From Bacillota bacterium (GTDB lineage Bacteria; Bacillota; Sulfobacillia; RBS10-35; JAJYVN01): DNA of 14,477 bases. Below the pieces are notes generated by a model. It saw only the letters and a list, made by a program, of their open reading frames with translations, searched no databases and was not told the origin of the DNA. The position numbers and the translations under genes are program-made. This document shows, piece by piece, positions 8,329-14,477 of the stretch. Positions within the stretch are counted from its first letter, which is position 1. Every line of letters begins with the position of its first letter. The stretch is from NCBI GenBank assembly GCA_021827805.1, contig JAKAUG010000170.1:1-14477 (forward strand). The letters run 5' to 3'.

Positions 8329-9630
8329 TCAGCCCGTCCAACCGGTGCCCTCCGTTCCGTCGAACAGGCTCCGCGCAGCGGCGGCGGGCGCCCGGGACAC
8401 CGCGTCGTCGTCCGCGTCGGCCCGCGGCGTGTCCACGTACGCCCCGCACAACTGGCCCGCCGGTGGCAGCAGCCAGCACCGCCCCAGGGCGTCCGGGCCG
8501 CGCAGGAACCCCATCTGCCGCATCTGGCGCCCGAGGCGTTCCCACACCTGCTCGGTGCCCACCTGCTCGCCGAGTTCGGTCCCCCAGTTGCGCCGGTGGC
8601 GGCGGTAGAGATCCATAAACAGGTCGTGGAGCGTGCCGTCGCCCACGGCCACCGTGCCGTCCGGCGCCGCGGCCAGCCGTCCGGCCGCCATGGCCTCGCG
8701 CACCGCCGTCAGGAGCAGCAGCACCGGATGGAAGACGTAGCGGACGTGCCGGTCTGCGGCGCCGTCGGCCCCCTCCGGTAGGAGGTCCAACAGCACGGCG
8801 GCGCCCGCCCCGCGCGCGGCGGCCGTGCGCCAGATGCGGGCATGGGCGCCCGCGAGCTCCAGGCCCCAGCCGAGGCCGTCTTCCAGGTCCCGACGGACAC
8901 CCTCCTCGGCCGAGGCGAGGGCGTCAAAGGCCTCCGGGTCGTCGCCGCGCCAGAGGGCGGGCCCCAGCAGCAGGGCGCGCCAGGCGCGCGCAGCGGGGGG
9001 CGCCATCTCTCCCGTGCGGGGGAGGACCGGGCCGTCGGCGGGGGGTGCGGCCAGCACGTCGAGCCCCGCGGGGTCGAACGCCGCCAGCAGGCGCGGCGCA
9101 TCCTCCGCGAACTCATACAGCACCTCGACGGCCTCACCGACCTCCGCCTCGCCGCTCGCCCAGCGCTCCACCTGCCCGTCGCGGTAGACGAGGGCGCCGA
9201 GGTCCACGAGGAGTTGCAGCGTGCGCACCAGGGCCTCGCGGTGCGGCCGCTCCCCCAGGCGGAAGGCGGGCCCAGCCGCCCGGGCGACCTCTCCCGCCAG
9301 CTCGGAGAGCACGAACCAGCGCTTGGGGTCGGCGGCGCGCGACTCCGCGTACCACAGCACCCAGCACAGACAGGCGTAGTCGAGCGGCGCGCGCAGGCGC
9401 GGCAGGCCGCGTTCCGCCAGGGCCTGGGCGGGCAGGCGCTCCAGTCGGTACGTGCCCTCGCCGCCGAGGAGCCGCCATCCCGGCCGCTGCTGGAACCACG
9501 CCCTCAGATACTCCTCATGCAGGTAGATGCGGCGGTAGGCCTCGGGCTGGGACGCCCGCTCGACCACGGGGCGGTCGAGGAGGTCCATGACTGCTATGCG
9601 CCGATCCTCCGCGCCGTTGCGGTCAGGCAT
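8329..9630 (-). CDS. jetB: JetB: KITE-like subunit of a type II Wadjet system (DUF2398)
   Basis: This 433-residue protein matches the pattern of DUF2398 (TIGR02678). Near the N-terminus it has YLHEEYLRAWFQQRPGWRLL, then an acidic LDYACLCWVLWYAES helix, then RTLQLLVDLGALVYRDG, a probable winged-helix segment at about 140-170. By analogy with MukE and type I JetB it should be the KITE-like dimer that binds the kleisin JetA; that role is inferred. The ATG at 9630 is preferred over a GTG at 9639, because AGAGGTG sits six bases before the ATG and the GTG lies within it. The first 8 bases overlap the end of jetA. No signal peptide or membrane segment is present, and the length is normal for the family. 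Confidence 0.87.
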   Translation of the reverse strand: MPDRNGAEDRRIAVMDLLDRPVVERASQPEAYRRIYLHEEYLRAWFQQRPGWRLLGGEGTYRLERLPAQALAERGLPRLRAPLDYACLCWVLWYAESRAADPKRWFVLSELAGEVARAAGPAFRLGERPHREALVRTLQLLVDLGALVYRDGQVERWASGEAEVGEAVEVLYEFAEDAPRLLAAFDPAGLDVLAAPPADGPVLPRTGEMAPPAARAWRALLLGPALWRGDDPEAFDALASAEEGVRRDLEDGLGWGLELAGAHARIWRTAAARGAGAAVLLDLLPEGADGAADRHVRYVFHPVLLLLTAVREAMAAGRLAAAPDGTVAVGDGTLHDLFMDLYRRHRRNWGTELGEQVGTEQVWERLGRQMRQMGFLRGPDALGRCWLLPPAGQLCGAYVDTPRADADDDAVSRAPAAAARSLFDGTEGTGWTG

Positions 9631-11227
9631 GGGCGGCACCTCTGGCGTCGCGCCCGCGATCGAGACGCAGGCGGAAGCGGGGCAGGATCAGCTCCCCGTC
9701 GGGTGCGGCCAGCGCGCCCAGCTCGCGCTGGGTCGGAGTCTCCACGATTACGGACCAGTCGCGGTAGCCGACGGCCGTTCTGCCGTCCTGCGCCAGGGCG
9801 CGGTAGAGCAGGCGCAGGAGGCGCTGGCGGTCCGCGCCGGCGTCCAGGCGCAGCCCGTCGAATGCGAGGCGCCCGTCGGGGCCGAACAGCCGGGCAAGGG
9901 CGAGGGCCGACCGCCGCCGCTCCTCCCGCTCCTCAAGCATCAGCGCAAGTTCCTCGACCGTGCGGTCCGCGGTTGCCTGGTCCGGCAGGCGCGGGCGGCG
10001 GCCCCGGCGGACGGCCTGCAGTGGCACCACCACGGGCGGACCCACCCAGGGACTGCCGTCGCGCGGTTCGGGCGCGACGCCCTTCCAGTGCAGCGGCAGC
10101 GTCAACCCGAAGGCCACCTGGGCGAGGCGCTCGGCGGCAGGCAGATCTGAACAGGAGACGAAGCGCCGCGCCAACTCGAGCAGGAGCCCGGCGCGCACGG
10201 TGCCCCCGCTGTTCTGCTCGCTGAGCCGGCGGGCGTGGCGTGTGATCTCGGCCACCCAGCCCTGGGCGCGGTCGAGGAGCACGTCCACATCGCCGCCGTG
10301 GGCGAAGTAGGCGTAGAGCGCCTCCACCTCTCGGCGCGCCTCCTCGCGCTCGGCGGCCTCGTCGGGGGTGGTGCCGTCAGCTCGCACGTGCCGGGCCCCC
10401 TCCCGCCCGATCACCTGCGCGATCGCATCCGCGGCCGGGCGGACCGTCAGCAGCAGGTGGCGCGCGTACTCGCGACGGTCGAACAGACGATGGGCGTACC
10501 CGTAGAGGTAGCGCGTCAGAACGTCGCGGTAGCCAAGGAACCCGAGGTAGTCGAGCGCCTCGCGGGGGCGGTGCCGCGGCAGGTCCCCCAGGTAGTCCTC
10601 CACACCCCGGGCGAAGGCGTCAAAGGCAGCATGGGCCGCACGCCAGCGCTCGAACGTCTGGGGCTCGTCTTCTGGTACGCCGGGCACGTGCCCCTCGGCA
10701 ACCCACGTCGCGAGCTCCTCGAGACGTCGCACCAACTGCTCAAGGGCCGTGGGGTTGAGCGTGGCGGCGCCGGATTCCGCATCCAGGCGCCGCCGCAGGT
10801 CCTCGAACTGCAGGGCCACGCGCTCGGCCTGGTATGTGCGCGGGCGGTTACGCAGTTCGAGCAGCGTCGCGGGGCGGCTCTGTTCGGGGAGCACGCGTAC
10901 CAGGCGCCACTCCTGGAGTTGGTCCATGTGGCGGCGGCAGGACGCCTCATCGTATTCCGGGAAGGTTTCGCGCACCCGCGCCACGATTTCATCGGAACGG
11001 ACGTAGTGCGCGTGCTCGCGGTGGCGCTCGTGGAAGTGGCGCATGATCAGCCGATAGTAGGGGCCATCGGGGTGGCCGACCAGGTAGTTGGCCTCCGGCA
11101 TGTCGGCGAGGTAGTGCCGTGGGCGCAGTGGGGCGGCCGGCGGCGTCAGATCGGACGCGGCTCCCAGGACGGGCACCCCCAGAGAGAGGAGTCGCAGGCG
11201 GGCGCAGTGCGCCGCCTTGTCCACCAT
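9623..11227 (-). CDS. jetA: JetA: kleisin-like subunit of a type II Wadjet system (DUF2397)
   Basis: This 534-residue protein is the first gene of the operon. The family match (DUF2397, TIGR02677) rests on the N-terminal YLVGHPDGPYYRLIMRHFHE, followed by a winged-helix-like stretch to about residue 115 (RRHMDQLQEWRLVRVLPEQ). Further support is YLGFLGYRDVLTRYLYGYAH near the middle and a C-terminal domain rich in Arg and Leu with WHKG-like content. By analogy with MukF and type I JetA it should bridge the JetC heads and bind JetB; this is inferred. The start is uncertain. The ATG at 11227 is chosen because codon use still looks coding down to there. The ATG at 11101 begins just before the conserved block (492 residues). 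The ATG at 11356, preceded by AAGGGGG, would add sequence that does not look like protein. No start has a strong ribosome binding site. Confidence 0.85.
   Translation of the reverse strand: MVDKAAHCARLRLLSLGVPVLGAASDLTPPAAPLRPRHYLADMPEANYLVGHPDGPYYRLIMRHFHERHREHAHYVRSDEIVARVRETFPEYDEASCRRHMDQLQEWRLVRVLPEQSRPATLLELRNRPRTYQAERVALQFEDLRRRLDAESGAATLNPTALEQLVRRLEELATWVAEGHVPGVPEDEPQTFERWRAAHAAFDAFARGVEDYLGDLPRHRPREALDYLGFLGYRDVLTRYLYGYAHRLFDRREYARHLLLTVRPAADAIAQVIGREGARHVRADGTTPDEAAEREEARREVEALYAYFAHGGDVDVLLDRAQGWVAEITRHARRLSEQNSGGTVRAGLLLELARRFVSCSDLPAAERLAQVAFGLTLPLHWKGVAPEPRDGSPWVGPPVVVPLQAVRRGRRPRLPDQATADRTVEELALMLEEREERRRSALALARLFGPDGRLAFDGLRLDAGADRQRLLRLLYRALAQDGRTAVGYRDWSVIVETPTQRELGALAAPDGELILPRFRLRLDRGRDARGAAHA
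9637..9643 (-). promoter_or_regulatory. Ribosome binding site deciding the jetB start
   Basis: AGAGGTG on the minus strand ends six bases before the jetB ATG at 9630 and lies within the last codons of jetA. It supports internal initiation of jetB by coupling and argues against the GTG at 9639. Confidence 0.55.
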
Positions 11228-11259
11228 GGTACCACTGTGGCCCTGGGGGTGCCGGGATG

Positions 11260-11308
11260 AGGGTCGGCGGTCAGACGAGACGTGCGCGTCTCCGCCCACC
11301 CCGACCCT
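11260..11308. promoter_or_regulatory. Compound palindrome just upstream of jetA
   Basis: The outer arms AGGGTCGG (11260-11267) and CCGACCCT (11301-11308) are perfect complements. Centred inside is GAGACG-TGCG-CGTCTC (11277-11292), also perfect. A further GGCGG (11266-11270) can pair with CCGCC (11292-11296). The 49-base element ends 33 bases before the chosen jetA ATG. It could be an operator for a dimeric regulator or a structured 5' leader limiting expression of the defence operon. If jetA instead starts at 11356, it would be internal to the gene. Confidence 0.5.
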
Positions 11309-11637
11309 GGGCCAGCCCAGCGGTTTCTGGCCGCTGTCGCAGTCCCGGCGTGCCATGGGGGCCCCCTTGATGGGCCTCTGCTGACCGTTGGATGCCGGCG
11401 ATGACTCAGCCCGCTCGCTCGTCGACCCGGGAGTCCCGCGGCGGATCACCTGCACGTGGCGCGGGTGGTGGTGTGGGTTGAGGAATCCGCCCACGCTGAT
11501 CGGCTGCGGGCACGGTTGGCCCAGGCGCCGGACCGGCGCGCGGACCCGGTGAAGGCGGGATCGGTGACCGTCACGTTGAGGTGGCCGAGGAGGCCGGTCT
11601 GGTGAGGGCAAGGCCCGTGAGCCAGGGCGACGGTCGT

Positions 11638-11661
11638 GGGCGCAAGGGCGCAAGGGCGCAA
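11638..11661. repeat. Triplicated 8-base tandem repeat
   Basis: GGGCGCAA is repeated three times without interruption and followed by GG. The unit is not a multiple of three, so a frame crossing it would shift if copies were gained or lost. It is probably a slippage tract in non-coding sequence. Confidence 0.7.
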
Positions 11662-12084
11662 GGTGTATGAGCTCACCGCCTCCGAGCGCGGCGTGTGCCT
11701 GCCTGGTTTGGCGACGTGACGCGGCCCGGACCGGCCGCGGCGGAGGAGCTCCACATCAAGCTCGTGGCGGCCGCCAGTGGCAGCCTGGCCGACCCGGTGC
11801 GCGTCACCGAGGCGCCGCGGCAGAACTCCCCTCCGGTAGGCGCGAGTCGCAGCGTGCGGCGCGCCGAGCCCGAAGGCTCGGTCACGGCCATCCGCATGAC
11901 GAGGCAGGCGGCCCACGAGAAGTCGCGCGCGGGTGGTCAGGGGGACTCCGCGGTCGGCGCGGGCTGGGCGAGCACTCGCGGCCCCAGGGGATACGGTGAC
12001 GCCACCTTCCGGGTCCTCCCCACCGACCTCCCGTTGTCGGCGTCCGTCACAGGGCGCGGTGGCCTGAGCCGAGCACGAGAGCGG

Positions 12085-12120
12085 CCGGGGCCGCCGAGCG
12101 CATCGCCGCGGCGGCCCCGG
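12085..12120 (-). terminator. Distal terminator-like hairpin after the glycosidase-like gene
   Basis: Perfect 12-base arms CCGGGGCCGCCG (12085-12096) and CGGCGGCCCCGG (12109-12120) enclose a 12-base loop. It begins about 80 bases beyond the stop of the glycosidase-like gene. The stem is almost entirely G:C and lacks a T-run. It would separate this gene from the jetABCD operon, which is transcribed in the same direction. Confidence 0.55.
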
Positions 12121-12128
12121 GCAGACCC

Positions 12129-12161
12129 CCGGAGGCCCCTGCGAGCCGCAGCTGCCTCCGG
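12129..12161 (-). terminator. Proximal terminator-like hairpin after the glycosidase-like gene
   Basis: The outer arms CCGGAGGC (12129-12136) and GCCTCCGG (12154-12161) enclose inner arms CTGCG (12139-12143) and CGCAG (12147-12151) around an AGC loop. This makes 13 base pairs with one small internal loop. It starts 40 bases after the stop codon at 12202 and lies directly before a second strong hairpin, so the two probably act as a tandem terminator. Confidence 0.6.
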
Positions 12162-12201
12162 CTTGGTCCAGGTGCCGTGCCACCGGCGCCCGCCCCGTGC
12201 G

Positions 12202-14298
12202 TCAGTGGGGAGTGCTTCCGCCGAAGACCACGACCACAACCTGTTCGGGGTCCACGTTTACCTCCGCCGGCAGTTGGACCGTCCGCGGAGCCGCCCCGGG
12301 CGTGAACACGGTGACCTCGCCGTTCGTGCGTCCGCCGATTTCGATGATGCGGGCCCGCTTGCTGACCTCTTCCCAGTGGTTGAGCACCACTGCAGTGGTC
12401 GCCCCGTCCGCGGACACGAACCGTCCGTCCAGAACGCCATCGTGTTCGATGCGGGTGCCGGGCACAGACGGCAACTGCATGCGGCCGTCCCAGAGCACAT
12501 GCCTCAGGGAATGCCGCAACTCCAGGACGGCGGCCGTGTATCGAGCCGTCACAGGCATGTCCTCGGATGTGCCGTGCAGGCACCGTCCCTCCAGGTTGAC
12601 GATGTGACCATACCGCAGGCAGTTGTTGACCATGTTGAAGTCGCTCGGGCCCGTGACACAGCAGGACTGGCGGATCTCTGGAAAGGTGTGGGCGAAGTCC
12701 GGGATGTGCCACTGGCCGAAGAAGCGCGAGTAGGTGGCGCTCATGAACGGCACCATCCGGTCCCAGTGCGACTCGCTGGCGATGTCGAAGTCGGGGACGA
12801 TGGTGCGTGCCTGTGCGGCAAAGCGCTCCAGGACCGCGACGATCGCCTCCTGGTGGGATACCCCGCGGCGAGCGGCCAGATCGGGATGGTAGTCCACCTC
12901 CGTGGGGTTGACCAGTTTGTCGACCTGGGTGCCCGGGGCTCCGAGCCGCGCGGTCTGCAGCAGTTGGTCCATCACGATCTCGGCGAAGCGGGGGTGCGCC
13001 GGGTTGGCTGGGACCATGCGCGGGACGGCCTCCCCCTGCAGGCCCAGGATCGTCCCGTACTCCCATCCCGCGCCATTGTGCCGGTTGCCGAAAGGGTCCT
13101 GGACGGCGTAGCGGTATAGTTCCTCCGCCCACCAGGAGGTCTCCAGGTTGACCACCTGCAGGTTGGAGAAGAGCATCACCTGCACGCCGAGATCCCGGCA
13201 CGCGGCGATGGCGGCGCGCAGTTCGTCCGCCGTTCCGAGACGTGGGTCGGGGGTGTACTGCGGATAGCCGCGGTCGATCCCGCCGATGTGCCAGCCGTCG
13301 ATCTGTAGAACACCGATACCGTGCTCTCGCGCGGTCCGCGCCATCCTGGGCAGATCGGCGAAGCGGTACCCGATGCTGTCCTCCGGGTAACTGATGATCG
13401 TCGACTGCCAGGCGTCGGCGGTATGCAGCCAGCCATCCGTCCGCGGCGCCGGCAGCGTTCGGTTATACCAGGCTCGGAAGCGGTCGGCACCCACGGACCA
13501 ATCGCCGTCGTGGAAGGCGAGCACCACGTCGCCGTTGTCAAAGGTGGAGCCGGGCTGAGCAAAGGAAAAGGTGGACCAGCCAAGGCTCGCCCCCACAGGT
13601 TCGCCGATCCGCTCAGCGCGTGGCCACACCTGACCGCGGGAGCCATAGTTGGTTCCAGGGGTGATCTCGGCGACCATGGCGGCGCGCCTCGGTTCGCTGC
13701 GGTGCACCCCGAAGTAGATGCCGGCCGCGATCCTGCGGTTGTACAGGTCGATCCAGGGCATGGACATCGAGCCGGGGTATGAGGTGGCCCACACAGGGTC
13801 GGCGGGGCCGAGATACGTGCCGGGGAACTGGCGGTAAAAGAGCCACTCCTGGCCCATGCCGCGGTTGTCCGGCCAGTGGAGCCGCCAGTCGTCCGCCTCC
13901 TCCGGTCGGAGCAGCCCTCCGATGATGGGTCCCCGCAGTTCCTCGACGGTGAACGCGCTCCGATTTTCGAGCACCCAGTGGAAGATGAGCTCAGGCCCGG
14001 AGACGGTCACATCCAGGGTGACCCCGATGTCGAAGTGACCCTGAGTGCTCTCCAGGCCCTGCCAGCTCAGACGCGCCCGGGTGCCGTCGGAGTTCACCTC
14101 ACGGTACGTCAGCCGCTGCTCATGGCCGCGGATGAAGTGCGCCCGCAGGTGGGGCAGGGGTACCAGGAGCGAGAAGTTGCGGGCCAACCGCCGCTCGCGG
14201 ACCAGTTCCACGCCTTGGCGCCGACTGCCGAGGCCGAGGATGCACCCGTACTGCTCATCCAGTTCGACCTTTGCGTCGGTGCCACCAATCTCGATCAT
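12202..14298 (-). CDS. Glycoside-hydrolase-like protein (DUF6259 / GH36-like)
   Basis: This 698-residue predicted cytoplasmic carbohydrate-active enzyme has an N-terminal beta-sandwich-like part (about 1-290), a central TIM-barrel-like part and a C-terminal beta domain (about 600-698). Barrel markers are ADAWQSTIISYPED (D295, W297), VLQIDGWHIGGIDRGYPQYT (D334, W336), VMLFSNLQVVNL near 375, VDKLVNPTEVDYHP (D460) and DFDIASESHWDRM (E509). This resembles alpha-galactosidase-like barrels (clan GH-D and relatives), and I would place it in the DUF6259 group. D460 or D334 as nucleophile and E509 as acid are guesses. The ATG at 14298 is chosen because the conserved sequence begins there. AAGGAGGGA near 14322-14330 is too far upstream to serve it, and the closer AGAG is weak. 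No signal peptide is seen. It is not in an operon within the window, and its substrate is unknown. Confidence 0.75.
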   Translation of the reverse strand: MIEIGGTDAKVELDEQYGCILGLGSRRQGVELVRERRLARNFSLLVPLPHLRAHFIRGHEQRLTYREVNSDGTRARLSWQGLESTQGHFDIGVTLDVTVSGPELIFHWVLENRSAFTVEELRGPIIGGLLRPEEADDWRLHWPDNRGMGQEWLFYRQFPGTYLGPADPVWATSYPGSMSMPWIDLYNRRIAAGIYFGVHRSEPRRAAMVAEITPGTNYGSRGQVWPRAERIGEPVGASLGWSTFSFAQPGSTFDNGDVVLAFHDGDWSVGADRFRAWYNRTLPAPRTDGWLHTADAWQSTIISYPEDSIGYRFADLPRMARTAREHGIGVLQIDGWHIGGIDRGYPQYTPDPRLGTADELRAAIAACRDLGVQVMLFSNLQVVNLETSWWAEELYRYAVQDPFGNRHNGAGWEYGTILGLQGEAVPRMVPANPAHPRFAEIVMDQLLQTARLGAPGTQVDKLVNPTEVDYHPDLAARRGVSHQEAIVAVLERFAAQARTIVPDFDIASESHWDRMVPFMSATYSRFFGQWHIPDFAHTFPEIRQSCCVTGPSDFNMVNNCLRYGHIVNLEGRCLHGTSEDMPVTARYTAAVLELRHSLRHVLWDGRMQLPSVPGTRIEHDGVLDGRFVSADGATTAVVLNHWEEVSKRARIIEIGGRTNGEVTVFTPGAAPRTVQLPAEVNVDPEQVVVVVFGGSTPH

Positions 14299-14477
14299 CT
14301 CTATGCGGCGCGGCTGCCGCTCCCTCCTTCGTGGGCACGATCGAACATCTGATTCGTGCCCGAAGCCCAAAGGCCTGTGCGTCCTTGGTCGGAGGGTTCC
14401 GCTCCGGCGAGGATGCGGCGGTGTCCGCCGGGGCTCCCGTGTTGGGCCCCGGGTCGTTGGAGAACCGATCCAGCTTG
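14299..14477. other. Upstream region of the glycosidase-like gene
   Basis: This non-coding stretch to the window edge should contain the promoter of the minus-strand gene. Besides the operator-like repeat it has a small perfect hairpin, CGGCGG-TGT-CCGCCG, at 14416-14430, which could be the end of a preceding transcription unit. No clear sigma-factor hexamers are seen. Confidence 0.4.
14333..14361. promoter_or_regulatory. Operator-like inverted repeat upstream of the glycosidase-like gene
   Basis: GGGCACGA (14333-14340) and TCGTGCCC (14354-14361) are perfect 8-base arms separated by 13 bases. The repeat ends 35 bases before the ATG at 14298. Position and size suit a dimeric sugar-responsive regulator, but no regulator gene is in the window. 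The spacing does not match a classic LacI-type operator with a central CG. Confidence 0.45.

Larger units (their letters stand above)
11228..12201. other. Long region between jetA and the glycosidase-like gene without a convincing gene
   Basis: About 970 bases precede jetA and follow the glycosidase-like gene; both genes are on the minus strand. Several frames are open because of GC content, but none shows a family motif. A + frame at 11456-11605 (VARVVVWVEESAHADRLRAR onward, 49 residues) and another around 11700-11960 have protein-like composition but are interrupted and unplaced. They may be decayed coding sequence. The region contains a compound palindrome, a GGGGGCCCCC palindrome at 11357-11366, an 8-base tandem triplicate and two terminator-like hairpins. 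The jetABCD promoter must lie here; I found no clear -35/-10 pair. Confidence 0.5.

Noticed and set aside
5129..8608. Open frame of 1159 codons on the + strand opposite jetC
   Set aside because: It is antisense to a well-supported SMC gene, has no recognisable domain, and has the Arg/Pro/Gln-rich composition expected from reading GC-rich coiled-coil DNA backwards.
8842..10224. 460-codon + strand frame over jetB and jetA
   Set aside because: It crosses two well-supported minus-strand genes and has no domain-like sequence.
2089..12201. Attachment-site-like direct repeats bounding the defence operon
   Set aside because: Visual comparison of the spacers on either side found no shared sequence longer than about 9 bases, so integration as a discrete element is not supported.
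11695..13119. 474-codon + strand frame over the glycosidase-like gene
   Set aside because: Most of it is antisense to a protein with clear barrel motifs. Only the first part lies in unassigned sequence and it has no family match.
1..14477. tRNA, rRNA, CRISPR arrays or complete insertion sequences
   Set aside because: I saw no regularly spaced repeats, no tRNA-like cloverleaf ends and no transposase with paired terminal repeats. A covariance-model scan was not possible.

Overview
The window is very GC-rich bacterial DNA, with G or C at most third codon positions. It holds one complete anti-plasmid defence operon flanked by carbohydrate- and sulfate-ester-related genes and by decayed mobile and toxin sequence. 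The lineage cannot be fixed from the sequence. GC content, the style of the TnpB remnant and the four-gene defence cassette fit a high-GC Gram-positive or Chloroflexota-like soil or thermophilic bacterium, but that is only an impression.

Layout: (1) Bases 1-545 are wreckage. The 3' end of an AbiEii-like nucleotidyltransferase gene on the + strand abuts the N-terminal third of an IS200/IS605-type TnpB on the - strand. (2) Bases 868-2088 (+) encode a complete Cys-type sulfatase with a strong ribosome binding site. (3) Bases 2089-2817 show no convincing gene but contain a nested inverted repeat. (4) Bases 2877-11227 (-) are a tightly packed four-gene operon, transcribed jetA-jetB-jetC-jetD. These match the DUF2397, DUF2398, SMC-like ATPase and DUF2399/Toprim families, the set that defines a type II Wadjet system. 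A hairpin follows jetD. (5) Bases 11228-12201 have no convincing gene but carry a compound palindrome just upstream of jetA and an 8-bp triplicated repeat. (6) Bases 12202-14298 (-) encode a large cytoplasmic glycoside-hydrolase-like protein of the DUF6259/GH36-like type. Two terminator-like hairpins lie downstream of it and an operator-like inverted repeat lies upstream.

How the genes work together: by analogy with characterised Wadjet complexes, JetC (SMC ATPase), JetA (kleisin-like) and JetB (KITE-like) should form a DNA-loop-extruding condensin, and JetD should cleave the small circular DNA that the motor fails to extrude freely. All key motifs (Walker A, signature, Walker B, Toprim Glu and Asp-x-Asp) are present and the frames are intact, so the system looks functional. 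The sulfatase and the glycosidase-like enzyme lie on opposite strands on either side of the cassette. Neither has a signal peptide, so they could process an imported sulfated or branched sugar inside the cell, but no linking gene is visible. I found no clear evidence of an entirely new system. The most unusual points are the regulatory-looking structures around the defence operon and the unexplained 730-970 bp spacers at each end of it.
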